Below are positions 35,577 to 46,919 of a stretch of DNA of 64,000 nucleotides, in pieces. Position numbers and translations under genes: made by a program. Origin of the DNA: Sparassis latifolia (lineage: Eukaryota > Basidiomycota > Agaricomycetes > Polyporales > Sparassidaceae); the NCBI GenBank assembly GCA_018466975.1, contig CM031553.1, positions 1,240,001-1,304,000 on the forward strand. Direction: 5' to 3'. The notes under the pieces are model-generated. The model was not told the DNA's origin. It did not search any database and saw only the letters and a list, made by a program, of their open reading frames with translations. Each line of letters starts with the position of its first letter. Positions within the stretch are counted from its first letter, which is position 1.

Positions 35577-37260
35577 GCGATGCGTTCTTTTCACGAGATC
35601 GATTGACTGAGGGTGAACTACTTTCGCACTCTATGCAAAAGACCCTACGTCTCTGTATTTCTAGTGAACTTCATCCGCAGGCCTGTGCCGTTCTACGCTT
35701 GTATCACTGGCATCGTTTAGTACATCGACAACTATTTTTTGCTGTATCTGTCTATCCATCCCACCCACTCCGCGGAGCTTGCACCGCGTATTTCTAACGC
35801 AAGGCCTTGCAGTAAGAGATGGAACGTTGAAGCTAAAGCTTCAAAGCTTCAAATTTCAAGGAACTTATTCGTAATGGAACGTCCTCCCGGTTAGCAACCG
35901 AGCTGTCAAATAGGCGTAGCATGCTGCTTATAGCAGAGACGGACATGACGGGCTTCTCATGTGGTAGCTGACCATGGGTAACGATGCAGAATGATTGCCT
36001 CACGCGGAAAGTGTGACGCCACTTGTTATGCTTTACTGAAAGCTAACATGTCCGCGTTAGCATTCAGGCCCGTCGTGATACATTGAGGCCGCGTTCTCGT
36101 GCGTATGACGGTCTGCATGGTGACCCCGTTGATATGATGCGCAATTCAGGCTCAAGCATCAGTGGCAGACGGTAATAGACATGGCATGTACCTGCATTCA
36201 CTGACCCACTGTGTGACTCATTTCAGACAGGTTTTCTCCGGTATCAACGCTGAAAATCTGCGTTGCGTCCTACAAATGCGATTGACTGAGCAGGTGCCAG
36301 TGGGACCACTCAGTGACCTTGTTCATTGGTATACTGTGCAGTTATGTCCAACCCGGCCACCTTTTTCGGACCGTCCAAAAAACCTCAGAAAGTCGAGAGG
36401 GCAGTCTCTGACGCGGACGGGCGGCCAGTTGCGAGAACGCAGCCTAAACAGGAAAGTCCGAGATCTGATCAATCCGATCTCATAGACTTCGGCCACGCAG
36501 AAACAATGCGTTAAAAGCGTCAAATGTTCAGACTCGAACTTAGCAGCCTCGCTCAGAAGCACAACAGGATATCTTGGAACTGGTTTGTCTCACTCGACAC
36601 AGGATGACTGGTTATCATTTTCAGACTCAGTCTCTGAGCAGGCGTCTCGCCGAAAAGCGTTTCATGACCAGCCATTTGCTGCGTATGGATGCATGCATTT
36701 GGAGCCGGTCGCATCGGCAGGGAAGGACCCCACCTCTGAATTTCTGATACGATCATATCTTCTTCGCTCAGCAGCTCGTGCATTCAAACATGGTAGTGCT
36801 TTATACCTGGGATGGGCGTCATCCTCATTCCATTAGCTCGGTGGTGAAATTCCCCGGCTCATTTCTTATTGTCTTTCGCTTTATTAGATTCCATGCAAGC
36901 CTAGTACGATTGCAACACCTCTCCGCCACAGGTCATGCGGTCATTTCGTGCGATAATGGCGCCTGCTAGAAGCAGGTTGTTGGATCCAGCCATTTTATAG
37001 ACATCAAGAAATGCCGTTGATTCAAACTCCATCGCGCCTGGCATTGGTCGCTCAAGATCCTGCACAGGTATCATACAAAGCCCTGGCCATTGTGCTTTGT
37101 TGACAGATGGATTTGACAGCTATACTCGATAGTTAAAGCAAACGTGGTGATCACAGCGCTATATAAGTGCTGGTTTGATGCTGGCTCTTTCCAGTTTATC
37201 CAGCCGCCTTTTCCCGTGTGCCTTGTTCCACATATACTCTAGCCTAGCTACCTTTCCACA
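35577..37260. other. Intergenic region, one weak small ORF
   Basis: 1.7 kb without a firm gene. A plus-strand ATG at 36344 opens a 56-codon frame (MSNPATFFGPSKKPQKVERA; later SDQSDLIDFGHAE) that looks more coding than its surroundings, and another open stretch follows at 36585-36836. I see no splice pair joining them and no family match. A TATA box for the next gene lies at 37160. Confidence 0.4.
37160..37167 (+). promoter_or_regulatory. TATA box of the Zn2Cys6 gene
   Basis: TATATAAG lies 93 bp upstream of the proposed ATG at 37261, a normal distance for a fungal core promoter. Seen directly; function inferred. Confidence 0.5.
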
Positions 37261-37659
37261 ATGAGCTCTCAACAGGTACGTTGGACCCCTTCTCCCACCG
37301 TCCGTCCTGATCACGATTGTGGCGATCAGTCCACCTCCACTCAGTGCTATTACTCGTCGAAGTCTGGAAACTACGGCTCTGATGGCGAAGACAATGCGGT
37401 TAGAATCCCGCGGCGCACTCCCATTGCATGCCAATTCTGCAGAGGTAAAGCACCGACTATTCGTCTATCTTTGTGATCTGACCGCTCCACGTGTTTTTTA
37501 ATGGTCGATAGGGCGCAAGCTCAAGTGCGATGGTCGGCAGACTTGCGCCAATTGTCAACGACGTGGTATTCCGTGCGTCTATGTTCCCGTGTATGTCCTG
37601 TCATAGTCTCAGGATTTTCTTCGCTCACCCGTTCGTCCTTCAGGTCGGCGCAGAAGTAA
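37261..37659 (+). CDS. Minimal Zn(II)2Cys6 protein, possibly truncated
   Basis: Three exons, 37261-37444, 37512-37590 and 37644-37659, give only about 92 residues. After a polar N-terminus of about 50 residues comes the complete binuclear cluster: PIACQFCRGRKLKCDG then RQTCANCQRRGIPC, with all six cysteines. The protein ends almost at once after VYVPV with a TAA in exon 3 (VSAQK then stop). An alternative donor two bases earlier (37589) extends it by 22 codons without any domain, to 37724. Fungal regulators of this family normally continue with a linker, coiled coil or large regulatory domain; none is visible before the next gene. It is either a short DNA-binding protein or the remnant of a longer factor. 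Confidence 0.65.
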
Positions 37660-39617
37660 CGAATCTTGACTCAACTGTTTGCTGCGGAACGCTGTTATAT
37701 ACACTATACATCACCCAAGTCTAATCTATTAATTCGATGCGTCTCCCATTATGGCATCCCACTGCAATCTTATTTTCTTGCCGTCCATCGTACATGACGA
37801 TTGCCCCTTCCTCATATCCAGTCTCAGTGCATGGGGAGGTTCTGGCCTTCGGCTGCCCCCACTATCGCTTCCTGTCAGTGGACGCACTTGTCCAGAGTGA
37901 TAACCGCGATGCCTCATGTATTAGTGTTGCGGAGTTGGGCCGAGATAAACGAGCGTAACAAACCGAGAGATATCTACGTCCATGTCCTCGCATGCAAGAA
38001 GCGAAGAAAATTCTTCTGCGTACTACGGCAATCGGCTGATTGTCAAGCTTCGCCGCTTCTGGCACAAACAGGAGAAGCAGGCGCTCCAGAAGATGTATAG
38101 AGCCCCCAATTTAAACCGATGATATCGGGAAATGGAAGCGTTCACTATCGTGCGTCGCACTCAGTGCGATTACCTGCAGAGTTTACGCATTACAAAGTTC
38201 TGCACGAGGATGAGTAAATACGACGTAAATCCGCACAGAAGCTACAGCGCCCAATCATAGATGCGATCAGCATGTCTTGATACATACCTACTTGTGACCT
38301 TTGCAGCTCAGGATATACCGCGCCTCACCTAGTTACTGAGCTCAAGTACTGGTCACGCTCGGCTGAATGTAGGGCCAAGACGGAAGCGGTCAAGTCTCTC
38401 GTCGCGTTTGGAGATGGCCGGATAGTTAATGCCAGACGCAGCTCACCTCATGAACAGCATGAGTCTTGATGCACGGACTGTGCTTGATGTTTCCACACTC
38501 GCGCCTTGATGGAACTCCGTCCGCCGTGCCGCCCGCGGTATATCGATCGCTTCGTGGGGCCTGGAGCAGTATTTTGCTGTTCGGCATTCCCGATATCAAC
38601 GCGAGAAGAGTAGCATGCCCCTGTGGTTATCCAGTTGGAGCTGGTGAGCAACAAAATTGTGCCATAAATTTGTACAGCTTACATTAAGACTCAGAACATC
38701 GCTCGATCACCGGATCATACATATGAGCTTATACCACGCAGCCGTATCAGATGACTCGGAATCAATCAGCACCGTATGCAGGCTTGCAGACGCACCATAT
38801 GGTGTAGGAGACCAGACGCGGGGGAGGACAGGGAACATGCATAGAACCACATCACCATCGAGCCAGTGCTGGGCAGAGCCCGCCCTGCGCTGAACCCTGC
38901 TTTGAAATCTTCTCTTCAATCCGGCCAATCAGGAACCAATCTGCAGAGGCTGGATGCAAATCGCAGGGCATGTGCGGAGCTACGATAGAGGAGCTGACAA
39001 CGGGAGACGTTCGCAGATCTACAAATCGGTTCATCCTGAGTTCCAGCCGCCAATTTTTGACTCGGGCATCAACTCACCTCACGCAGCTTGTTTGCGGATC
39101 CGACTGAGACACAATGAAGGAGGTTTTGAGGCGCCGTGGCGCACGCCTCATGTGTCTGGTCTGCTCGGAGTAAGGACGGAAGAGCATTGTACGGCGCCGG
39201 TCCAACCCGCAAGTTGCACATTTGCGCATGTTCGATCAGGGATATATCATCCATAAGATACTAGTGAATATCTTCTCGCAGCAAATGTCAACAGCAATTC
39301 TGAAGATCTGATAACGTTGAAATAAGGAGCTCACTGAATATGTGGGCGTTGAAGTGTAACTGACATAAGCTGGATTACGCCGGGAGAAGCAAACAACTCA
39401 ATATCCATCAAAACTCAAATAACCTTCACAACTTGCGCCAGTCCGGTTCCGTGTGGTATGTATGCCTCAATGCCTTAAAACGTGCATGCGGATGCAGCAA
39501 GTGGCTCGTGCGCATTATAGCCGTTCTCTGGCTTCTTCATAAAGTCAACCACTACAATTCCTGATCTTGTACGGCATCCGAAGATACCACCGAGAGTCTA
39601 AAACATCCAGTCACTGC
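37660..39617. other. Intergenic region, nothing recognised
   Basis: About 2 kb between the Zn2Cys6 gene and the 3' end of the minus-strand esterase. Many short frames on both strands, none with family resemblance or consistent splice sites. If the Zn2Cys6 gene was once longer, its lost 3' part would have been here, but I see no clear trace. Confidence 0.5.
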
Positions 39618-41363
39618 TCACATGAAGTAGGAGCCGTCCGTCAGTGGGGTGGCCCATTCTGGTTCCGGGTTGAGACCCCAATCCTCCAGCCAGCTCTCGA
39701 ACAGAGCTGCAATCTTCTGGTGTCCTTCCACGTTGGGATGCTGATTCCTGTATCGTGCATGTTTCCTCAGCATGTTATGGGGTTATTAGAGACGGATGAC
39801 GCACGTGGGATAGACATCTTCCCAAGTGACCCAACCCGTTGTGTTGACCAAGAACACGTTCTCGTCGCCTATGGCATAGCTGGGTAGCATGGGTGAGACC
39901 TCTTTCGTTCAGAACTGCGGCCAAAGAAGACGTACCGTGTCTGGACGACTTCCTCATACGCTCCCGGGTAGTAATAACTAACGGATCCGTCGGCAGACGG
40001 CCATCCCCACTGACCATCGCATAGTATCAGTTGCAATCGTCCCGATCAATATGGGGTGCGGCACAAACGGGTGTGAAGACAAATACTGGTTGTTCGCGGT
40101 AGACAGTGCGCAAGCGGGCCACGAAGTTGAGATATGTCTGAGTGTGTATCAGTATCTAAGTCATGCACCGCCGGAATCACGACGAATGGCATACCTGAAC
40201 AAAAGCAGTCTGGCTGATGTTGTACGATGCGTCGTTTGCACTATCATGTGTATGTATTGTTCAGCTTGAGAAGCAAATAAAACGTTATCACGGAGAACTC
40301 AATTCACCCAATATGAATGACAACATGTGTAGGTGCAGGATAGTCACGGACGAAGTCCCAGGGCGTGGTGTAATTGTGGTCAATCGTGTAGTAATAGCCC
40401 ATATCCTCGGTCTGACAGAACTATGAGTGATCAAGAACACTGATAACAGACTGCGTGAAAAGACATACCTTGAAGTATTGGTACGAGACACCGTGCTATA
40501 TCCAAGAGGTTTAGGAGCACGCCAAAATGAGCGAGAATTCTTACCTGGTTTCCGTATGCTACAATGTCCTACAATTCCGCTAAGCATATCATGGGCCTAT
40601 GCAGACACACAGAAATACTTACAGAGAGGGCTGCACCTGGTGCGGCATTGATATTGTATTCTGCCTTGAAGTACTCCGCAGTGAGGAAGTTCCAAGCATC
40701 GTCGACACCTTGAGGAGTGTATTGTCCCTGTGCAACGGGTGACATTTCAACCACTGCGTTTCTTGATAATTTGATGGTCTCATACCGCAGACAGAGAATC
40801 GCCGATAAACTGGAATACAAGATTCGACGATTGATACGGCAGCAGCTTTGCACCCTACGAAGATTCAGTACCAAAGGGAGCGCGTCATCAGGCAAACCAT
40901 CTCACTTCGTTCAGTACGGTGCTTTGTAAGTTAATCCGATTATCCTGCCACCCCTCCGCATTGATTCGCACAACACTTGTGGTGGGACCCGTCAAGTTAA
41001 GAGGTATCTGGTTTGAACCCTCAGAGACGTTGACCGTTGCAAACGGACCGTAATTAACTGACACGCCTGCCGACACGAGCGGAGACGTCGTCAGAGCACC
41101 GAGGTTGAGCGTCAGCGACGTGAGGCCAGCGGCGTGCAGCTTGAAGCCAGACCCAGTCCTTACGAGTTCCACACACGAAGTTGGCATCATACGCTAGCTG
41201 ACAGACTAAATGCTTACCACCAAGTGCCCGGAGACAAGTCCCATCTCCCGTTGTAGTGGATGAACGGGTTGTCAGTGGCAATGGTGACATTCTGTGCGAC
41301 CGCGCCTCCGTAAAGTAGGGACCCCAATGTCGCGAGGACGAAGCGCGAGGGCATTCCAAGCAT
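39618..41363 (-). CDS. Secreted SGNH esterase, CE2-like
   Basis: The minus-strand gene starts at 41363 (MLGMPSRFVLATLGSLLYGG, a clear signal peptide) and stops at 39620-39618, with about eight short introns and roughly 400 residues. The N-terminal half is a beta-sandwich (NPFIHYNGRWDLSPGTWW, GSGFKLHAAGLTSLTLNLGA). The catalytic half carries QFIGDSLSAGQYTPQGVDDA (nucleophile Ser), HVVIHIGANDASYN (Asn block) and NQHPNVEGHQKIA (His of the triad). This two-domain order matches carbohydrate esterase family 2 type enzymes that deacetylate xylan or manno-oligosaccharides; the substrate is inferred. Several glycosylation sites (NYT, NVT, NVS) fit secretion. With the CE16-like gene near 2 kb it is the second secreted esterase in the window; they are not close relatives. 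Confidence 0.87.
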
Positions 41364-42670
41364 GGTGAAGCTCGTAAGCAAGTCGGCGCGCAGCTCACCA
41401 TTCTCTTCTTATAGCAGGATCTTGAGCGAAGCCGTACGGACAATTCGCCAGTCACGAGTGGTGGTAAGAAGCAAGCAGATGGCATGGCGAGGCCGAATAT
41501 TATCCGCGCTGAAAAACTCGTGAGCGTAGAGGAGGATGAAGTGTTGAGGAAGCTGCTAAGTTATGACGAGGTCAGAAAACTACAACCTGGCACATCAGGG
41601 AAATCACACGAGTCTTAGGCGAGACTCTAGCACAACCGCAAAGGCGGCCTTAGCGATATGAGCCGACGAAAATGCGTGCAAAATGTTGATACCTGATCAG
41701 GAGAATCATCTTCGTTTGGGAATCAAAGCAGCCATGAGATACACAAATGTCGCGTTCAATTCGGACGACATTCAGAGACAAGCCTCCAGGCGGACCTCTC
41801 TAGGCTTGAACATTGAACAATCATTGTTCTGCGTCAAAGTTCCAGGCTGGTGCTCTAGACACGCAAAGGTAGCGTTGAATACTTTCCTGATGAACAGCAA
41901 CACAAAAGTACTTAACAACGGACAGACAAAAGGTCTCATTGTCCAGTCAGACCAGGTCAGACCGCACAACACGCACCCTCCCGAACCGAGTGCGGGCGGC
42001 CGTACCGAGACACATCCTGACCGACGACTAACTCACAGAAGCCGGTCCGTTCATATTCTCGTAAGTTCGAGAAGGGCCTTGTCGAGGGATTTCGTATCGC
42101 GCCTCTGCTAGCTCCGTACGACGCACGTAAACATGTGTAAATAGGTGACAGACTCTTTTTTACGCAAGGAGTTTTGATGACTAAGACTAACTCATTCCGG
42201 TGGTGTTTCTGGTGCTACTACATACACCGGAGACAGCGGGCAATATCGCACCTGCGGACATTGTGGGAAAATTCTGCCCTACATTGTACATGTATGACCG
42301 GCTCTTGTTGCCTGCGGAAATTTTGCCTTACATCCTTTCTCAGCCAATCAGGTCGCGAGAATAAGCCTGTCTACAAAAATGTACAACTGTCTGACATTCT
42401 ACCACATATGTACAATGTTAGATGGGATATTTGCACAATATTAGATGTCCAGATATAGCTCGCCATCTCCGGTGATAGTCATAAGTTGACACTCTTGGTA
42501 CTCTCTTGAAGTGTTGCTCTAGTGTACAGTACTGTACAAGTACTGTATGTCCTTTTCTTGTTCTACATACTGCTTGGACAATGTTGACATTTTCTGTGTG
42601 TTTAATGTTGCAGTACAAAAGGAACAACTGTCTTTCCTGCAGGTAACTACATCTGCAAAAGGTATTTTCT
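41364..42670. other. Intergenic region, left edge of the TE island
   Basis: 1.3 kb with no gene. From about 42,130 the base composition becomes AT-richer and the sequence gains short repeats such as TGTACAGTACTGTACAAGTACTGTA (an imperfect palindrome at about 42,521-42,545). This marks the start of the transposon island. Confidence 0.5.
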
Positions 42671-42675
42671 TACTG

Positions 42676-43680
42676 TAGGACAGCCTCTTCTACATAGCTC
42701 TCAGTAGAACGGTCCTTCTACGGAGTCCAATGTAGGACTGCGTAGGATCACGATCACTATGTAGGACCGCGTAGTAAAGTGATCGCTGTATAGGACTCTG
42801 TAGAAATTCCGGATCTAATGGATCTGTCGGCAGCGCACCGAAGACTTACTCCACCAGCAAAAAAAAATTTTGTTCACGCATTTCTACTCGAACGCTCTGG
42901 ATACCGAGCACTCTCGACGGTCGTGCTCGATAGCCCGAAGTCATTATCTTCCGGCCCTAAACGAGCTCGGAGGGTTCATATCACCTGTAACCGCCGCCGT
43001 TCGTTGTCTCTTGAGCATCTCTCCCCTCTTCAAAGCTTCATCCCTCCGAACACTCACTGTCCCACTTGTCTTGAAAGTCTTGGCCAGTGTTTGTCCTTGT
43101 TGCTCCAGTTACACATCCACCAATGTGGACCTGGAGGGAGGAGGGTGATAGTATGTTTTTCGCACCCATGTTCTTCTAAACAAAGTCTGACTTGCGATGC
43201 TGGACGGTTGCGATGTACAGCCTTCAAGTTTACTGATTGGTGAGCTGTGATCAACTTATGTGGCCCACTGGCTGTTTGTCCTCGTTGTACGCACGCTAAT
43301 GCAGTAGTCTGATGTAGCATAGATACATGTATAGACTGTAGTCAAACTTTTAATAAAGTGCATTTTCCGAATTTCTGGTCTTGCCCTGAATGCACAAGAA
43401 ACATATGGGAGCTCAAATTTCAAACACGACGCGTAATTTGCTACCGGGTGACGGTGCTGGCCTGGTGCTGGTAAAAATAAGTTTCTACCGCGTCCTACAG
43501 GTGCTACAGTGTCCTACAGGGCCTCGGAGACTACACGACTACAGTACTAGCCGATGCTAGCCAGTTCTCCTGTAGAAACGGCCTTTCTACAGAGTGCTAT
43601 GTAATTAGGGACATTACTACAGGCCTCTCGGGCCTACGCGAGCTACATAGGACTATATAGGTATTGTCTTTTTTCCAGAT
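42676..43680. mobile_element. Putative transposon remnant with CTAC/GTAG ends
   Basis: Two flanks, about 42,676-42,812 and 43,490-43,680, are crowded with short copies of TGTAGGAC, CTGTAGAAA and their reverse complements. They enclose a segment whose plus-strand frames contain spaced Cys pairs (HCPTC near 43,060; CPRC, CIDC and CPEC between about 43,270 and 43,400) but are cut by stops. GGTATT occurs just outside both ends, which could be a weak target duplication. Dense subterminal repeats and Cys-rich domains are known from fungal KDZ-type transposons, but the match here is only suggestive. Confidence 0.35.
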
Positions 43681-43827
43681 GTAGAGGCTGTATCTATGAG
43701 CCTAGGACAATGAAGGCTTGCTTATGTAGTTTTTGATTACTGTAACTACCACACCACCTGTACTTGTACTATATGTATTGATCATACACCCTTGCTCATA
43801 CAAAAACTGTGAGCACCCAGTCAGAGT

Positions 43828-44998
43828 TAGTGTGGGGAAATAGGTCTGACAGTCTATTTGACCGGTAAATTACCCAGGCTCAGTGCAACACCTCTATTTT
43901 ACCTACGTAAATTACTGTAAATTACACCTGGGCTACTTGACGCTAATTAGCCGGTAAAGCAGTGTAAATTACGGTGTAAAATAGCAAAAGGATGTTCACT
44001 GAGGCCACCTAAACATTGCTTTGCACTTTCTAGTGAGGGTTGATGTATCCTTGATGTATCTATGGCTTCTTCTATCTATTGCTGTAAACTATGATGTCTT
44101 TGAGGCATGCCTTCGTGCACTTCCCCAATTTGGACAGGTGAGATTTGTCGCCTTATTTATCGTCATCAATTCTCTCTTGTACACCTCAGTAGTGTTGTTG
44201 GTGGCTTGGCTTCTGAGCCCAAGCCAGGCCAAGCTGAGCTGTAGAAAGCCCGGCCAAGCCCGGCCAAAGCCATCTGGAAGCCTTGCCGCTGGGCCTGGCT
44301 TGAGAATGCTCAAGCCCGAGCCAAGCCCGTGAGCCTGGGGCTTTCAGCGCTATGTGCAGCAAAAATACAGGACTGCCTAACCCAACATCCGGCCTCATTC
44401 ACACCTCACTGCTACCTTTGCTGGCACTCCTGGGCATACCAGAAAATTCCTCACTTTTACTATGACAACCCCTTCTGTGATATGCTCTTTTTCCCCAAAG
44501 GTGAGTATCTCCATGACGGTATGATGATATTGAAACCCTTAAGAACATGATTCATAGACTGGCACAACTCACCTATAATGCTATCCTATAGGCTGCCAGT
44601 CAAGTTGAGTTGTCAATTTCTTATTGATCAACTATCTGAGTAGGTTACCTAGTAGCTACATACAAAATATTTTTTTTCTTCAGCAGGCCCGGGCTTGAGT
44701 CCAAGCCAAGCCTGAGCCAAGCCCAAGCCCTACCATCAGGCCTAGTTTGGAGTTTGATGAAGCCCAAGCCTGCTAAAGCCAAGCCAGGCCCTCAACAACA
44801 CTACACCTCAGTTCTGTCTGCTTTCTGACTGTATGTATAGCCCGTTCATACACTCATGGCAGCCCATACAGTGTCAGTCTATTTTACCCTATTTTACCCT
44901 GTGTCACAGGCCTGTTTGAAATTTACAGTAAATTAATCGTAATTTACACCCACTAATTAGCCTATGTAATTTACACCTACCTATTTCCCCGCGCACTA
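43828..44998. mobile_element. hAT-like element, non-autonomous, 1,171 bp
   Basis: The 5' end TAGTGTGGGGAAATAGG is matched in reverse by the 3' end CCTATTTCCCCGCGCACTA. Both ends are bounded by the identical 8-bp direct repeat GTCAGAGT (43820-43827 and 44999-45006). An 8-bp target duplication and TAGTG-type termini are the mark of the hAT superfamily. Subterminal copies of GTAAATTAC and its reverse lie inside both ends, likely transposase binding sites. No transposase gene is present, so it depended on another copy. A second element is inserted in it at 44190-44803. Confidence 0.85.
44190..44803. mobile_element. Nested hAT-like MITE, 614 bp
   Basis: Starts TAGTGTTGTTG and ends CAACAACACTA, an 11-bp inverted terminal repeat. 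It is flanked by the 8-bp direct repeat CACCTCAG at 44182-44189 and 44804-44811. Just inside both ends are runs of GCTTGG/CCAAGC-type repeats in opposite orientation (44200-44330 and 44686-44793), forming extended AAGCC-rich arms. There is no coding capacity of note. Its position entirely inside the 43828-44998 element shows that it inserted later. Confidence 0.82.
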
Positions 44999-45040
44999 GT
45001 CAGAGTCGGGGACTGGCGCGAGCGCCGCTACGATATTTTA

Positions 45041-45988
45041 CAGTCGTTTGCATATGAAACCGGAAACACAGCGATGAAATCTTTTATTTGTTCAGGCCAA
45101 ATATTACCTTATTTAGTATGACCGAGTCGGTGACACCAGTCACACTAGCTCTTGCTCCCCGGTGCAGTGGCATCGCACACTGCGACATTCACTTCTCAGC
45201 CAAATACATTGCTGAATTTGTTTCAAGGAGAGTCAATACAACCTGCATCAAGTGCTTGGGGTGGTCTTGCAGTTGAGCAAGTGGATCGGAGACCTGGCAA
45301 TAAGTACCCCTCGGGCCCCGGTAGAGTGGCAGAATTTTGTAGATGGTAGATTTGTGATATCCAGACACCTGCACCATGTCAGACACAGGGAACTCTCAGT
45401 AAAAACCGGAAGTCAATTTAAGTCAGGTATTGTTAGGCTGAAGTCAATCAGATTCAAAATCTTGGCACCATGGTCAGGTAAAGTCCAGAGAAGTCTGTTT
45501 ACAGTCACCAAACTCATCATGCCAAGAAATTATGTGATCAACTGCCATCAAATTATGGTCTGTAAAAGTCAGACACCACAGTTGATCATCTCAGAATACA
45601 TGGCATTCTGAAGTTCATATGTTGCTTTTTTCTGCACTGAGGGGTTGGAAAATAACTGTGCAGACATGGTCTAAACAATATGAGGTCATGCACTACAGAA
45701 AACCGTAAGAATAGTCACAAGTAGTCATGTAATAGTCAAATTTGCCAAAATTTTGAAATTGGCCGACTACACTTTGACTTCCCGTTTTTACTGAGGGGAA
45801 CTTGTCATGATGGTACCAGTGAGCAATAAGCTCGTGCAATTGCTGGCTCATAATCAGGGACTCATAGTAAACAGCGTACGTGACAGTCAGTCACGGAGAG
45901 GACTCAATGATACTCGTTAAGGCAATATTTGTCCCGAACAAATAAAAGATTTCATCGCCGTGTTTCCAGTTTCATATGCAAACGACTG
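45041..45988. mobile_element. Tc1/mariner-like element, decayed, 948 bp
   Basis: The left end CAGTCGTTTGCATATGAAAC continues for about 80 bp and is repeated in reverse at the right end with few mismatches. The element is bounded by TA on both sides (45039-45040 and 45989-45990), the target duplication of Tc1/mariner transposons. It begins only 34 bp after the neighbouring hAT target duplication. On the minus strand a fragment of the transposase helix-turn-helix region remains (see 45189-45386); the DDE catalytic part is missing, so the copy is dead. Confidence 0.85.
45189..45386 (-). pseudogene. Tc1/mariner transposase fragment
   Basis: A 65-codon frame inside the Tc1/mariner-like element. 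It contains a recognition-helix-like VSGYHKSTIYKILPLYRG, then VSDPLAQLQDHPKHL and VVLTLLETNSAMYLAE. These follow the HTH, GRPR-like linker and LLxxNPxxYLDEL order of basidiomycete Tc1/mariner transposases. The frame ends at a stop before any DDE motif. Confidence 0.65.
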
Positions 45989-46008
45989 TATGTAGCTCAT
46001 GATCACGC

Positions 46009-46919
46009 CCACTGGAGGCAAAAGTGGATGTTCTGCCTTGGAACAGTGTCTGAACATCCAAGGAACAGATTACATTTTTGGACATGTCACATGTTCTGAA
46101 CATGGTAAGGAACATCTAATATGTCTCGCACAATGTTCCATTGGAGAGCATGCTGGAGACATGTTGCATGTACCATTCTGGAACATATAATATGTCTCAC
46201 ACAATGTCTCATTGGAGAATGTTCTGCAGACTTGCTGCATGTTTCATTCTGGAACATTTATCATTTTGCTACTATATTCTGGGCTTGTCTCTTGGTGCAA
46301 TATGCTCTGTATAATAAGAATTTCCCATGGCCAAACACATTACATTTCTGGCCGCCGTTAATCTTCAGAACATTGTGAGAAGATGTTAAGTGCTCCTACT
46401 CCAAACATACAAGATGTCCTGGGCACCAAAAACATCTGCAGTACATGTATGATACATACTAAAATCATACTAAAATTTTACATGTACTGCAAATGTTCTT
46501 GGTGCCCAGGACATCTTGTATATTTGGAGTAGGAGCACTTAACATCTTCTTACAATGTTCTGAAGATTAACGGTGGCCAGAAATGTAATGTGTTTGGCCA
46601 TGGGAAATCCTTATTATACAGAGCATATTGCACCAAGAGACAAGCCCAGAATATAGTAGCAAAATGATAAATGTTCCAGAATGAAACATGCAGTAAGTCT
46701 GCAGAACATTCTCCAATGAGACATTGTGTGAGACATATTATATGTTCCAGAATGGTACATGCAACATGTCTCCAGCATGCTCTCCAATGGAACATTGTGC
46801 GAGACATATTAGATGTTCCTTACCATGTTAAGAACATGTGACATGTCCAAAAATGTAATCTGTTCCTTGGATGTTCAGACACTGTTCCAAGGCAGAACAT
46901 CCACTTTTGCCCCCAGTGG
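46009..46919. repeat. 911-bp near-perfect palindrome (foldback element)
   Basis: The left arm, starting CCACTGG and running to about 46,450, is repeated in reverse from about 46,478 to 46,919, which ends CCAGTGG. Arms are about 440-455 bp and differ at few positions (for example AGAATTTCCC against GGAAATCC; GAACATGG against TTAACATGG). The centre is near 46,464, with a spacer of about 30 bp or less. The two arms therefore give the same open frame on opposite strands (46121-46378 and 46550-46807), a by-product rather than a gene pair. It starts 18 bp after the Tc1/mariner element's target duplication. No clear duplication of its own is seen. It is best viewed as a foldback-type or long-TIR element. 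Confidence 0.88.

Noticed and set aside
46121..46807. Two identical 85-codon frames on opposite strands
   Set aside because: They are the two arms of the 911-bp palindrome and have no family resemblance, so they are not a duplicated gene.
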